From: Candidatus Hydrogenedentota bacterium
GTDB lineage: Bacteria; Hydrogenedentota; Hydrogenedentia; Hydrogenedentales; SLHB01
NCBI GenBank assembly: GCA_013359265.1
Contig: JABWCD010000021.1
Coordinates: 1 to 64,000 of the forward strand
Direction of reading: 5' to 3'
Length of the DNA: 64,000 nucleotides
The notes below the pieces were generated by a model. That model saw nothing but the letters and a program-made list of their open reading frames with translations, did no database searches and was not told the DNA's origin. Numbering within the stretch: the first letter of the stretch is position 1; each line of letters opens with the position of its first letter. The position numbers and the translations under genes are program-made. Positions 32,495-45,291 of the stretch are shown piece after piece.

Positions 32495-33276
32495 TCAGCC
32501 CGCCAAGGCCGTACGCTGCGCGATATAGTCGTCGGGACGCCGCTCGAAGAACTGCTTCACGCGCGCAACGTCCGAATGTTCCGCTTCGTCCAACGAACCC
32601 AGAAAGATCGCTTTGCCCTGGTCGAGCATGAGTATGCGGTGCGCGATTTTCCGGATCGATTCCAGTTCGTGCGTCACGATAATGAACGTAATCCCCAAGA
32701 GTGCGTTCAGTTTCGCAATCAGGTCGTCGAGGCCCGAAGCCATGATCGGATCGAGGCCCGCGGACGGTTCGTCGAAGTAAATAACGGGTGGATCGAGCGC
32801 GATCGCCCGAGCAAGCCCGGCGCGTTTGCGCATGCCGCCGGACAGCTCGCTCGGCATGAGTTCCTCGGCGTCGGCCAAGCCCACGAGGCTGAGCTTCAGT
32901 TTGACGATCGCGTTGATCAATTCAGCGTCTGCGTTTCCGTACTCGCGCAATGGCAGGGCCACATTGTCGCCCACGGTCATCGAGTTGAACAGGCCGCCCG
33001 ACTGGAACGCGATGCCGATTCCGCGTTGGACCTTCGCAAGTTCGTCTTCGTCCATCCGGGCGATCTCGGTGCCGTCGTGCCTGACGGAACCGGAGGTCGG
33101 ATGGAGCAGTCCGGTCATGTGTTTCAGCAAGGTCGTCTTTCCGCACCCGCTGCCGCCGATGATCACAAACACTTCGCCGCGGCGCACGGTAAACGACACG
33201 TCCGACAGCACAAGGGTCTCGCCGTAGTGCGTCACGAGATTGCGGACTTCGATGATATCGTCGTTTTTCTCAGGCA

Positions 33277-33277
<1 letters not shown>
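32495..33277 (-). CDS. mlaF: Mla-type ABC transporter ATPase
   Basis: 260 residues with Walker A IIGGSGCGKTTLL, Q-loop IGIAFQSGGLFNSMTV, signature LSGGMRKRAGLARAIA, Walker B PPVIYFDEPSAGLDP and switch His in IIVTHEL. The GGMRKRAGLARA form is typical of MlaF. ATG 33277 shares one base with the permease stop (TGATG), so coupled translation is expected; the open frame extends far upstream but only as a shadow of mlaE. Confidence 0.95.
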
Positions 33278-36494
<3,217 letters not shown>

Positions 36495-38072
36495 TCAGAT
36501 CTGGAAATCAGTCGAGCGCGACGCCTCGACCGGGGCGGGACGCTGAAAGATGCGGCTAACGAGCGCGACCAGTTCCCGCGCGCGGTACGGCTTCTGTAGG
36601 AAGTCCTCGATCTGGTCCGAGTCAAACCGAAGCGCCGCGTCGGCGCGGCTGTATCCGCTTGAGACCACGACGCGCACGTCGTCACGGACTGCCTTCAATG
36701 CGCGAAACGTTTCTTCGCCGCTCATGCGCGGCATCGTCATATCGAGGATGACAAGGCCGACCTCATCGGCGTGGGCGCCGAAAAGATCGATGGCTTCTTT
36801 CCCGCTGGACGCCGTGAATACGGTGTACCCGGCACGTTCGAGTCCATGCTTGCTGACGTTGATTACGGCTTCTTCGTCGTCCACGACGAGCACGGCGCCG
36901 TCCGCCGATGGCGCCGATTTGCGCGGCGCTGTGGCGGCTTCGACGGCCTTTGAAACGGCTGCGGGCAGATAGACCCGGAACGTGCTGCCCTTGCCCACGG
37001 CCGAACTGACGGATATTGCGCCGCGGTGGCCGCGCACGATGCCTATTACGGCGGCAAGGCCCAGGCCTCGCCCGGTGAATTTGGTTGTGAAGAACGGATC
37101 GAAGATGCGCTCGATGAGCCGCTCGTCCATGCCGCAGCCGGAATCGGATACTTCGATCACGGCATGGGTCCCGTCGGTCAACGTGCCGACGATGTGGCGC
37201 GCGGCGAGCATATCGTGGTCAATGTGCTCGACGCGGAGCGAAACCGTTATTACGCCTTCGTTATCGCCGTAGGCTTCCGACGCGTTTGCAACAAGCCCGG
37301 ACAGCACCTGGCGCAACTGCGATTCGTCCGCGTGGATCGATGCGTCGCCGTCCAGGCGGTACTCGATCCGGTGGTGTTTGCCGATGGACGCGGCGAGCGA
37401 GGGCGCCGCCTTTTGCACGAGGTGGCGTAAATCGAGCCGCTTAAAGGTAAACGTCGCGCGCCCGGAGTAGGCGAGCATCTGCTGCGACAGGTTCGCAGCG
37501 CGCTGCGCCGCCGACTCGATTTGTTCGAGGCAGCGCTTCACGCGCGAATCTTCGGGCACGTCAAGCATCGCGATGCTCGCGTTCCCGAGCACGCCCATCA
37601 GGAGGTTGTTGAAATCGTGCGCGATACCGCCGGCCATCACACCGAGGCTCTCGAGTTTCTCCGCCTGGAGCACGCGCGTGCGCAGCGTTTCCCGTTCGGT
37701 CTCCGCGCGTTTGCGATCCGTGATATCGCGCATGACCGCGAGGACCGCCGGCTGGCCGAGGAAGTCGATCATCGTGGTGTGGATATCGACGTGGATCGGC
37801 GTGCCGTCCTTCGCGAGATGTACGCCCTCGCAACGATACCGCTTCTTCGCGAGTTGCTCGCTCAACCGTTCCTGAAAGCCTGCCGCAAATTCCGGCGCGT
37901 CGAAATCGTGCGTGCGCATCCTCAGCAGTTCTTCGCGCGTATACCCCATGCGCGCGCACGCGGCGTTGTTGCACTCGAGTATCCGGCCGTCGAGGTCGTG
38001 AACGAACAGCGCGTCTTCCATGCTGTGCAGCAGCGTGCGCAGCCACGCCAACTCTGAGTGCGACTCGTCCAT
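36495..38072 (-). CDS. Hybrid sensor histidine kinase: PAS-HisKA-HATPase-receiver
   Basis: 525 residues without membrane segments, so probably cytoplasmic. A PAS domain (about 8-120, ALFVHDLDGRILECNNAACA, ending in the PAC-like VMRDITDRKRAE) is followed by HisKA with GGIAHDFNNLLMGVLGNA (phospho-acceptor His about 152) and an HATPase domain (VANASEAYG, SDSGCGMDE, FTTKFTGRGLGLAAV). The C-terminal receiver has VLVVDDEEAVIN and the acceptor Asp in LVILDMTMPRMSG. No separate output regulator lies beside it. It starts at ATG 38072, 106 bases after the ligA side of the intergenic region ends. Confidence 0.93.
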   Translation of the reverse strand: MDESHSELAWLRTLLHSMEDALFVHDLDGRILECNNAACARMGYTREELLRMRTHDFDAPEFAAGFQERLSEQLAKKRYRCEGVHLAKDGTPIHVDIHTTMIDFLGQPAVLAVMRDITDRKRAETERETLRTRVLQAEKLESLGVMAGGIAHDFNNLLMGVLGNASIAMLDVPEDSRVKRCLEQIESAAQRAANLSQQMLAYSGRATFTFKRLDLRHLVQKAAPSLAASIGKHHRIEYRLDGDASIHADESQLRQVLSGLVANASEAYGDNEGVITVSLRVEHIDHDMLAARHIVGTLTDGTHAVIEVSDSGCGMDERLIERIFDPFFTTKFTGRGLGLAAVIGIVRGHRGAISVSSAVGKGSTFRVYLPAAVSKAVEAATAPRKSAPSADGAVLVVDDEEAVINVSKHGLERAGYTVFTASSGKEAIDLFGAHADEVGLVILDMTMPRMSGEETFRALKAVRDDVRVVVSSGYSRADAALRFDSDQIEDFLQKPYRARELVALVSRIFQRPAPVEASRSTDFQI

Positions 38073-38281
38073 GCGCTAACGTGCAACTCCCGGCTGCCGC
38101 CCGAACTCCGCGGCGCCCCGATATCGAACCGCGCAAGGGAATGCTAGTTCCCTATTCACGGACAAACAGCAATCAGCCTACTTGCGCGTCGTGGCTTTGT
38201 CAACGCCAAACAACCCAAATTCCGGTTTTTCGCAGCTTCGCGACGCCGTTCCGCTTTTTGGACGCGCGACGCCCGGAGTCG

Positions 38282-38287
38282 TATTAT
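38282..38287 (+). promoter_or_regulatory. TATTAT -10-like box before the beta-helix gene
   Basis: TATTAT stands about 70 bases before the start codon, 18 bases after TTGGAC, a poor -35. Weak on its own. The 283-base divergent region 38073-38355 holds no gene. Confidence 0.25.
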
Positions 38288-38355
38288 CCATACCGTGACG
38301 CTTGGGTTGCGTTTCGCGGTGTTCCGAGCGTCCGCGTTTTTTGGGGGAACATGCT

Positions 38356-40467
38356 ATGCGGTTGTTGTTGACGATGGTGTGCCTGACCGGATTGTCATTC
38401 ACTGCCACGGGCCAGGACGAATCGGCGAAGTTCTACGTTGCATCGAACGGAAACGATTCGTGGTCGGGGCGTATTCCGGAGCCGAACGCCGACAAGACGG
38501 ACGGGCCTTTCGCCACTGTTCAGGGCGCGAAAGCCGCGATGCGCGCCAATTTCGAGGACTGGAGCCGCAGGCTTGGCACTGTGCGGCCGGTAGAGATTCT
38601 GCTCCGCGAGGGGACGTATCGCATCGCCGAACCGCTGCATTTCACGTTCAAGGACTCCCAGTGGTTTGTCATGCCGCGGCAAAACGTTACCTACGCCGCG
38701 TATCCCGGCGAGCGCGCGGTGATTAGCGGCGGCGTGCCGATCACGAATTGGCAGCAGGAAGGCAAACTCTGGGTGGCGACGCTGCCGGAGGTTGCGGCAG
38801 GCACGTGGAACTTCACCGCGCTGTGGGTGAATGGCGAGTACCGCTGGCGCGCACGCACGCCGAACGAGGGCTACCTGCGCACGGCGGGCAAAGCGCCCGC
38901 GATCAAGGACGCAGAAGGGAAGGAGAAACCGTCGAACGTCGCGTTCAAGTTCGCGCCGGGCGACATTCAACATTGGAACAATATCGAGGACGCGATGATC
39001 GTCGCGATGCATTCGTGGGACACGTCGCACAACCACATTGCCGCGATCGACGACGCGAACCAGATTGTCACGCTCGTCGGTGGGAGCGGCGCGTGGCCAT
39101 TCGAGAACTGGGGACCGAAGCAACGCTACTACGTCGAGGGATTTCGCGAGGCGCTCGATGCGCCGGGCGAGTGGTATCTTGACCGCAAGAAGGGCTTGCT
39201 CTACTACTGGCCGAAGGATGGCGAAGACCCTGCTAAGACCGAAGTCATCGCACCAAGGGCCGATCGGCTTGTCGTAATCGAAGGAGCGGAAAACCTCGTC
39301 TTTCGCGGTCTTTCGTTCCACCACACCAATCATGTGTTGCCGCCCGAGGGTTTGCCTTGCCAGCAGGCGGCCTGGTCGGTTTCGGGCGCGATCGACGCCA
39401 GCGGCGCGCGGAACTGCGTGATTGAAGATTGCGAGATTGCGCACATCGCGAACTACGGCATCTGGCTGCGCGAGGGCTGCACGGACAACGCCATCCGCAA
39501 GAACCACATTCACGACATGGGCGCGGGCGGCGTGCGCATCGGCGTGAGCAGCGATCCGAAGACAGAGGCGGACGCGACGTTGCGCAACGTTGTGGACAAC
39601 AACTGGATTCACGACGGGGGCAAGAAGTATCCCGCGGGCGTCGGCGTGATCATTCAGCGCAGTTCGTACAACACCGTTTCGCACAACGATATCAGCGACA
39701 TCTATTACACCGGTGTCTCCGTCGGATGGTCATGGGGCTATGCGCCAAGCAGCGCGAACCACAATGTTATCGAGTACAACCATATTCACAACATCGGCAA
39801 GTACGTACTGAGCGATATGGGGGGCATCTACTCGCTCGGCATCTCGCCCGGCACCGTCGAACGATACAACCACATTCACGACGTTTATTCCTACAGCTAC
39901 GGCGGTTGGGGCCTCTACACCGACGAGGGCAGTTCGGAGATCGTGCTCGAGAACAACGTCGTGTACAACTGCAAGACAGGCGGGTTCCACCAGCATTACG
40001 GCAAGGAGAACCGCGTGCGGAACAACATCTTCGGCTTCGCCACCGAAGGCAACATCATCCGCTCGCGCGAGGAGGACCACATTTCGTTCTTCTTTGAGCG
40101 CAACATCGTCATCTTCGACAATGGCAGGCCGCTCGGCAGCACGTGGAAAAACGGGAACTACAAACTCGATTTCAACTGCTGGTGGGACACGGCAAACCCG
40201 GACTTCACATTCGCCATCGGCGGCGATCAGAAGAAGACTTTTGCCGAGTGGCAGGCGATGGGTAACGACACGCACTCGATCGTCGCCGACCCGCTCTTCG
40301 AGAACGCCGCGGCCCGCGACTTCCGCTTGAAACCCGAATCGCCCGCGATCACGAAACTTGGCTTCCAACCCATCGACATCTCGACGGCGGGCCTCTACGG
40401 CGACGCGGCATGGGTCGAAGGGCCGAAGAAGATCACGCGCGAGCCGGTGAGCCAGCCGAAGGACTGA
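38356..40467 (+). CDS. Secreted right-handed parallel beta-helix protein
   Basis: 703 residues with a signal peptide (MRLLLTMVCLTGLSFTATGQ). FYVASNGNDSWSGRIPEPN and DGPFATVQGAKAAM mark the usual N-terminal segment of pectate-lyase-like beta-helix proteins. The middle (about 330-560) consists of helix rungs such as NCVIEDCEIAHIANYGIWLR, RKNHIHDMGAGGVRIG and NVIEYNHIHNIGKYVL. The substrate is probably a polysaccharide, but no catalytic residues can be assigned. The family includes lyases, glycosidases and epimerases. The start is preceded by GGGGGAAC; a longer frame back to 38302 lacks a signal. Confidence 0.87.
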   Translation: MRLLLTMVCLTGLSFTATGQDESAKFYVASNGNDSWSGRIPEPNADKTDGPFATVQGAKAAMRANFEDWSRRLGTVRPVEILLREGTYRIAEPLHFTFKDSQWFVMPRQNVTYAAYPGERAVISGGVPITNWQQEGKLWVATLPEVAAGTWNFTALWVNGEYRWRARTPNEGYLRTAGKAPAIKDAEGKEKPSNVAFKFAPGDIQHWNNIEDAMIVAMHSWDTSHNHIAAIDDANQIVTLVGGSGAWPFENWGPKQRYYVEGFREALDAPGEWYLDRKKGLLYYWPKDGEDPAKTEVIAPRADRLVVIEGAENLVFRGLSFHHTNHVLPPEGLPCQQAAWSVSGAIDASGARNCVIEDCEIAHIANYGIWLREGCTDNAIRKNHIHDMGAGGVRIGVSSDPKTEADATLRNVVDNNWIHDGGKKYPAGVGVIIQRSSYNTVSHNDISDIYYTGVSVGWSWGYAPSSANHNVIEYNHIHNIGKYVLSDMGGIYSLGISPGTVERYNHIHDVYSYSYGGWGLYTDEGSSEIVLENNVVYNCKTGGFHQHYGKENRVRNNIFGFATEGNIIRSREEDHISFFFERNIVIFDNGRPLGSTWKNGNYKLDFNCWWDTANPDFTFAIGGDQKKTFAEWQAMGNDTHSIVADPLFENAAARDFRLKPESPAITKLGFQPIDISTAGLYGDAAWVEGPKKITREPVSQPKD

Positions 40468-40470
40468 GGG

Positions 40471-40656
40471 TCAATCCATCGACCGCAGTCTCGCTTCAAG
40501 GTTTGACACAGGCGAGAAGTACTGCGTGCGGCGCACCTTCTCCACGTTAAGCAGTCCACGTGACACCAAGTCGAGTAGATCGGTACGTCCCGTTTGACGA
40601 ACAACATTAACACAAGAGCTAATTTTGTACAAATTAGCATTAAATTAGCATATCGC
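40471..40656 (-). pseudogene. Remnant of a Fic-type protein C-terminal helix-turn-helix
   Basis: On the minus strand an open segment between a TAA near 40657 and TGA 40471-40473 reads ...VVRQTGRTDLLDLVSRGLL... and RTQYFSP, resembling the winged-helix end of Fic/DUF4172-like proteins, where a helix-turn-helix precedes a basic wing. No start codon or Fic core is present, so only a short relic remains. The similarity is by eye and modest. Confidence 0.35.
40618..40649. repeat. AT-rich palindrome with a third half-site
   Basis: GCTAATTT-TGTAC-AAATTAGC (40618-40638) is a hairpin or operator with perfect 8-base arms, and AAATTAGC repeats at 40642-40649. It lies in the 252-base gap between the beta-helix gene and the convergent dapF, so a termination or structural role is as likely as protein binding. 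Confidence 0.5.
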
Positions 40657-40719
40657 AACTCACTGTTTAACAATGACTTATGCGACATCGTTGGGAAATG
40701 GGAGAATCGCGATGCACAA

Positions 40720-41559
40720 CTACGCTTGCCACGTTCCGGTATACACCTCGGTGGCGGGGCCTTCCTGGTAGACGTAGCCGTCGTCGGCCCATTCGATGGT
40801 GAGGGTGCCGTAGACGAGGTGGACGTTGACGCGGCGGTCGGTACGGTTGGTGATCATGCAGGCGAGGGCGGAGCCGCAGGAGCCGCTGCCACTGGCCATG
40901 GTGATGCCGCTGCCGCGTTCCCAGATGCGCATGACGACGTTGTTGCGGTCCTGGACAGTGACGAATTCGACGTTGGTGCGCTGCGGGAAGGCGGGATGGT
41001 GTTCGACCTTGGGGCCGATTTCCGCGAGGGGGACCTTTGTCGCGTCCTCCACGAAGAACACGGCATGCGGGTTGCCGATGTTCGCGCAGGTGACGTGCAT
41101 GGTCGCGCCGCCGACGTCGATGGGTTCTTCGAGCACTTTTCCCGGCGCGCCGATCATGGGGATTTCCGCGCGATCGAACTTCGGTTTGCCCATGTTCGAG
41201 CGGACGCGGTTTACGACGCCGTGATCGACCGTCAACGTCACGCGGTTTGGACCGGCGAGGGTGTCGATGACGAAGTCCGTTTTCTGCGTCATGCCGCGCT
41301 CGTACACGTACTTCGCGAAACAGCGGATGCCGTTGCCGCAGGTCTCCGCCTCGCTGCCGTCGGCGTTGAAGATGCGCATCGAGAAGTCAGCGCCGTTCCG
41401 GCCGGGTTCGATGAGAATGATACCGTCCGCGCCCGCGCCGAGGTGGCGGTGGCTCATCACCCGCGACAATGCCGGCGGGTCCGCGACGGAGTACTTCGCC
41501 GTATCGATGAACAGGTAGTCGTTGCCGAGGCCGTGCAGTTTTGTAAACTCGATCGTCAT
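40720..41559 (-). CDS. dapF: Diaminopimelate epimerase (DapF) with Ser at the second catalytic Cys
   Basis: 279 residues of the two-lobed epimerase that makes meso-diaminopimelate for peptidoglycan and lysine. FTKLHGLGNDYLFID, the first catalytic Cys loop ETCGNGIRCFAKY, ANIGNPHAVFFV and the substrate-binding ERGSG are all present. The second catalytic loop, normally GxTxACGSGAC, reads GITMASGSGSCG, so the expected base Cys is Ser (codon AGT at about 40899-40897) while a Cys four residues on is kept. Either a variant subfamily or altered chemistry. ATG 41559 has TGAGG six bases upstream. No other lysine-pathway gene is nearby. Confidence 0.88.
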   Translation of the reverse strand: MTIEFTKLHGLGNDYLFIDTAKYSVADPPALSRVMSHRHLGAGADGIILIEPGRNGADFSMRIFNADGSEAETCGNGIRCFAKYVYERGMTQKTDFVIDTLAGPNRVTLTVDHGVVNRVRSNMGKPKFDRAEIPMIGAPGKVLEEPIDVGGATMHVTCANIGNPHAVFFVEDATKVPLAEIGPKVEHHPAFPQRTNVEFVTVQDRNNVVMRIWERGSGITMASGSGSCGSALACMITNRTDRRVNVHLVYGTLTIEWADDGYVYQEGPATEVYTGTWQA

Positions 41560-42348
41560 CTGATACCTCAGGGATTCTCGCGACAAGAACACTTCTGCCA
41601 CAATCTTCCTAATTATGCCTATCGAAAAGCTCAGTTGGCGAACAGGCGCTGCTCGACGAAACGGCGGGGCCGTACCCATCTTCACTGCACATGCGGAAGG
41701 CCGGGCCAGGAATGCGTGTTGCGCCGGGCCTCCCTGCCACGCACCAGTCGCCGAGAGGTTACCCCCTTCAGATTGAAGGTGTGCCGTCCGTGCGCAGGGC
41801 ATGCTCCTATCTCTATGCCCACGGCGTTGCACTCCGGAGTTAGGGAGGCTTGACCACGGAACGTGCGAAGGGGATCTCGGGAAGACGAATTCGATTGGCC
41901 GCAACGGAACGCAGGGGGGAATTGGTGGGGAACGAGGGTAACACTCTTGACAGATAATGTTACGAGGTTGTTCGCCCTGCGAAACGACCCCTGTTTGTTT
42001 GACAAAATAACGGTGATTAATAATAAAATTGATTTTATTGTGCACCGAAAGATACGGAATGTGTGCGGGCAGGGGTTAAAGAGGGAGAGTCAGAAAGCGA
42101 GCAAGATGGGAAGCTAGACGACGACACCAGAGGTCCGCAAGTGGTCTCGGCGAGATGATGCACCCGGTTCCCTAAGATTCAACCGGTCTATTAAGATGGG
42201 GGCCGCGCAACCGGCGCGACGTCCTCCTGAGCACCGCCGCAGAACCAAACACCGCCCAGCGCCCACTCCTCCCTGACGGCCGGAAACCCGCTGGCGTGAG
42301 AGTAATCCCTTCAGAGTGGCGCGCGACCTGTACTTCACTGGGCGCTTA
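41560..42348. other. 789-base region without a supported gene
   Basis: The frame of dapF stays open upstream to 42045, but that stretch lacks a start with a ribosome-binding site and codes for nothing recognisable. An AT-rich hairpin, AATAAAAT-TG-ATTTTATT, sits at 42022-42039. The part 41690-41930 looks like old repeat or relic sequence because several frames are open with no clear start. No tRNA was seen. Confidence 0.45.
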
Positions 42349-43059
42349 TTACATTCTGGCCGCGATTAGGGCGTTAATGAAGCGTTCGCTTGCCGGGAAC
42401 GGTCCGGGGTACAGGATTCGCTCGACATGGAAGTCGAGGAAGACAACCCACACGTAGCCGCCTTTGGGTTTCTGGATAACTACAGGAAAGCGTGAGGGCC
42501 CTGTGGACTCTGCAACGACGTTATCGCGCGCAAGCTCCGCGGGCAAATCGTTACGCAGGCGGTAGAAGTTTGAGGAACCTGCGGTGCCCTTCCCCGCTGC
42601 CGCCGCGATGTCTTGGCTGCGATCTGGTTCGTGCTCCAAGGTGTCGATGAGGGCGATTCCCTGGTCTTCCGAGTCCACGGCGTATCCGAGGTAGAAATAA
42701 TCGTCAGGGGAGAGTACAGGTTCAAGCCTCCTTATACGCTCCTGGTTGAGGTTTCCGAGGACGTATCCCTTTAGCGAATCGTCGACCGGACCTTCCGCCT
42801 TGCCGCCGAGAGCAAAGCTTTCGGGTTGCGTATCCGGCGCGTATGCAAAAAGCTTCGTGGAATGCATTTCGGGCCAAGCCCCGCCGTGTCGCTGCGCGTA
42901 CGCCCATCCGGACAGGGCGACGACCGATATGCGGCTGGCGTCCTTGGCGTCCGCTTCGAGGTGACGGCGTTGGTCGATTCCGAGTTGGAGAGCGGCAAGA
43001 TAGGCCATGGTTGCCAGTCCAACAAGCGCGAGGGCACGGGCTGATATTCTGGTTTTCAT
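42349..43059 (-). CDS. Membrane-anchored hypothetical protein
   Basis: 236 residues. One N-terminal membrane segment (about 7-26, ARALALVGLATMAYLAAL) precedes an extracytoplasmic domain with SDDSLKGYVLGN-like turns and an ending GGYVWVVFLDFHVERILYPGPFPA, reminiscent of the C-terminal strands of pseudopilin-like DUF1559 proteins but without a type IV cleavage site. It overlaps the upstream acyltransferase-like gene by four bases (ATGA), so the two are one unit. Function unknown. Confidence 0.75.
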   Translation of the reverse strand: MKTRISARALALVGLATMAYLAALQLGIDQRRHLEADAKDASRISVVALSGWAYAQRHGGAWPEMHSTKLFAYAPDTQPESFALGGKAEGPVDDSLKGYVLGNLNQERIRRLEPVLSPDDYFYLGYAVDSEDQGIALIDTLEHEPDRSQDIAAAAGKGTAGSSNFYRLRNDLPAELARDNVVAESTGPSRFPVVIQKPKGGYVWVVFLDFHVERILYPGPFPASERFINALIAARM

Positions 43060-44132
43060 GCGCGCACGATGATGCCGAGTTTATCGAGAAGCACAGCGAC
43101 GCACGATAATGCTGTAAGAGGCAGAATCCCTACCAGCAAGAGCGCAGCGACGGGCCATCGAACGAGAAAGTCTTTGGGAACCCAATCCAAGTACATTTCA
43201 AGGAAGACGCTGCCGAGGACAAACATGACGAGCAGGTTCTTCCCCATGGCGCTTAACAATGGAAGCCTGAGCTTGCTCTGGCCTGCCGTAAAGGATGCCA
43301 CGAGCATGAGGCCAGCCATACCAACGGCCAGCAACTGATGCGCGGCGGTGGCGTCGTGCGGTTCCGCAGGCTGGACCCAGTCCATAGAGTATGCGGCGAC
43401 CAAGGCTGCAGCCGTGGCGGGGACGATGCGCTTTTGGAAGCCGACGGTCAGGTCTTCGGGATCCATGTGAAGCCACTGCCCGAAGCTGGTTCCCGCGATC
43501 GCCACTGCACACAACCCCAGCACGTTGAATGGGAAGAATGTTAGATGAAAGATGTTGTCGTCGCCGGTGTAGCGATCAAAATACGGACCCGCATAAAGAA
43601 GCGAGTGGATCATGGTGACGACGAGGGCAAAACGGATTCGCCGGTCCGCATTGGGCCAGATGACGATACTTGTGAACCCGGCCAACGAACCCAGAGCAAG
43701 CATTGTGAATGTACTGTCTATCAGGAAGTCGCGCCAGAGCGTTTCCCCGAACATCAAATGGTGCAACACGATACATTCGAAGAACGCCAACGCATAAAGA
43801 GCGCCTACGCGCCGTGCGGCATACAAGATGGCAGACCGGGCGCCATGCAATTGAAGTCGTTTCGTGAAGGCGTTATAGCCCACGAAGCCCATGAGGAACA
43901 CGAATACTCCCTGTCCTGCGTCAATGGGCGTGATCAGGGGAGGCACCCCGCGAAAATACTGGTAGCCATGATTGAGCATGGTCGGACCGAGGGGGTGGTC
44001 TTCGCTCAAGACATCGCCCGAGTAGTAGTAGGTTGACATTGAGACAATCAACATGATTACGACTACGCCGCGGGCTTGGTCCAGCCAGTCGTAACGTTCA
44101 CGCGCGGGACTCCCAGGAATAGAAGTGTGCAT
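43056..44132 (-). CDS. Multi-spanning acyltransferase-like membrane protein
   Basis: 358 residues with about ten hydrophobic segments. The start YDWLDQARGVVVIMLIVSMS resembles the first helix of DUF1624/HGSNAT-type (heparan-glucosaminide acetyltransferase) and OpgC-like membrane acyltransferases, in which a conserved Asp-x-x-R-G precedes the first helix. GVFVFLMGFVGYNAF also fits. Substrate unknown. ATG 44132 has GAGGG five bases upstream, preferred to the frame start at 44198. Operon with the following gene. Confidence 0.65.
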   Translation of the reverse strand: MHTSIPGSPARERYDWLDQARGVVVIMLIVSMSTYYYSGDVLSEDHPLGPTMLNHGYQYFRGVPPLITPIDAGQGVFVFLMGFVGYNAFTKRLQLHGARSAILYAARRVGALYALAFFECIVLHHLMFGETLWRDFLIDSTFTMLALGSLAGFTSIVIWPNADRRIRFALVVTMIHSLLYAGPYFDRYTGDDNIFHLTFFPFNVLGLCAVAIAGTSFGQWLHMDPEDLTVGFQKRIVPATAAALVAAYSMDWVQPAEPHDATAAHQLLAVGMAGLMLVASFTAGQSKLRLPLLSAMGKNLLVMFVLGSVFLEMYLDWVPKDFLVRWPVAALLLVGILPLTALSCVAVLLDKLGIIVRA

Positions 44133-44760
44133 TGAGACCCTCTGTCCGTAAAGGGGAGGCGCGTGCAGAATGATACGTCTGTCGCTCTGAACCGTCAACA
44201 GCCACCCCTAGGTCAATGTCACCCTTGATCGTAGGGAATCATACGGTCTGAGGAGAGATGGCCCTTGTCCGGATGCATAATGAAGCTTTAGTGTCCTTCT
44301 TCCCTCCCCGCTTGCGATTGACGTAGCACATCGCCGCGATGGCGTGTCCATCGTCCACAACGCAGTACTGATATCGACGTGTGCTTCGCCGGACGAATGC
44401 GAAGTTCGCGTGGCAATCGGTCCTGACGAGATGGATCGGGAGAAAAAGTACCGTTGCGCCTCGACGAACGCGGGGATGCGGCACTCATCGAGACGCCGCG
44501 TTGCGTCGGCCACGCGCAAATTCGATTGGAATGAACAAGTAGAGCGGTTCACGTTTGCCTGCACACGCAAAGCACACACCGTCTTGAATTGCTCTGAAGA
44601 CCAAGTGGACATTGAACGACGAGCGCAGGCGGAGCTTTTCAAACGGCGTTCGAAGACGGGCCGCCGTTGGAGTGCGTTACCAACTGGAAAGTTTGTAACG
44701 AGTAAACGTTGGTAACGAGTTAATGGGGGCGACGCGTAATCTTCGCGGCTTCGCGGTGAG
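44133..44760. other. Intergenic region, no supported gene
   Basis: Several overlapping frames (minus strand, about 44208-44642) are open but none has a ribosome-binding site or recognisable domain. They may be traces of a decayed gene. A structured repeat lies at its right end (44632-44706). Confidence 0.45.
44632..44706. repeat. Structured repeat, copy 1
   Basis: GAGCTTTTCAA (44632-44642) is followed by AGTGCGTT and a hairpin: CGTTACCAAC (44675-44684), loop TGGAAA (44685-44690), GTTTGTAACG (44691-44700), then AG. One internal mismatch. A second copy with the same leader word, loop and flanks but a different stem lies at 47057-47100. Confidence 0.6.
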
Positions 44761-45252
44761 TCAGGGTTTCACCACCGCCACTTCCGGCGTCCAGATTTTT
44801 CCTTCGCGGGCGAAGCGGACTTGTTCGAGATGGTGTTCGGTGTGGTAGACGAGGTAGTTCAGAATGCGCGTGACGGGGACTGTGCCGGCTTCGGAGTGAT
44901 TCACGGTGTTTTCGAAGGACGATTCCGGTTGGGTTTCGACGTACCAGATGATTTGGTTGCGAATCCCCACAAACATATCGCGGCACACATCCAATGGCCG
45001 TTCGTTGTAGCGCAGGGCCGTTACCCAACCTTCGTGGTCGAACGCGTATACGGGACTGCCTGGTTCCGCCCACGCCCGGCTCAACCGCCACAGGTGCACC
45101 AGCTCCACGTCGGCCATGTGCACGAGAATTTGGCGGGTGGTCCATTTGCCGGGGGCGTAGGATTTGGCCCAATCGGATTGCGGACCGTTGAACTCGCCGA
45201 TGGCTGCGTCGCGGGATTGGGCGAGCTTCTGCTGGATGGAGCCGTCCTTCAT
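44761..45252 (-). CDS. DinB-family metal-dependent protein
   Basis: 163 residues forming the four-helix DinB fold. The three metal-binding His are visible: LVHMADVELVH (His45) and YHTEHHLEQVRF (His137 and His141). The GKWTTRQILVHM segment is typical of DinB_2/YfiT-like members, which include thiol transferases and hydrolases. Substrate unknown. GGAGG lies nine bases before ATG 45252. Confidence 0.85.
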   Translation of the reverse strand: MKDGSIQQKLAQSRDAAIGEFNGPQSDWAKSYAPGKWTTRQILVHMADVELVHLWRLSRAWAEPGSPVYAFDHEGWVTALRYNERPLDVCRDMFVGIRNQIIWYVETQPESSFENTVNHSEAGTVPVTRILNYLVYHTEHHLEQVRFAREGKIWTPEVAVVKP

Positions 45253-45291
45253 TTCACCATACCTCCAATGCGTTCGCGGAATATGTGCACG

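Noticed and set aside
40395-40688. 97-residue minus-strand ORF
   Set aside because: Runs through the end of the beta-helix gene in another frame and conflicts with the better match in the neighbouring frame (Fic-like relic).
44208-44642. Overlapping minus-strand ORFs upstream of the DinB gene region
   Set aside because: No ribosome-binding site, no recognisable domain, several frames open at once. Described as intergenic instead.
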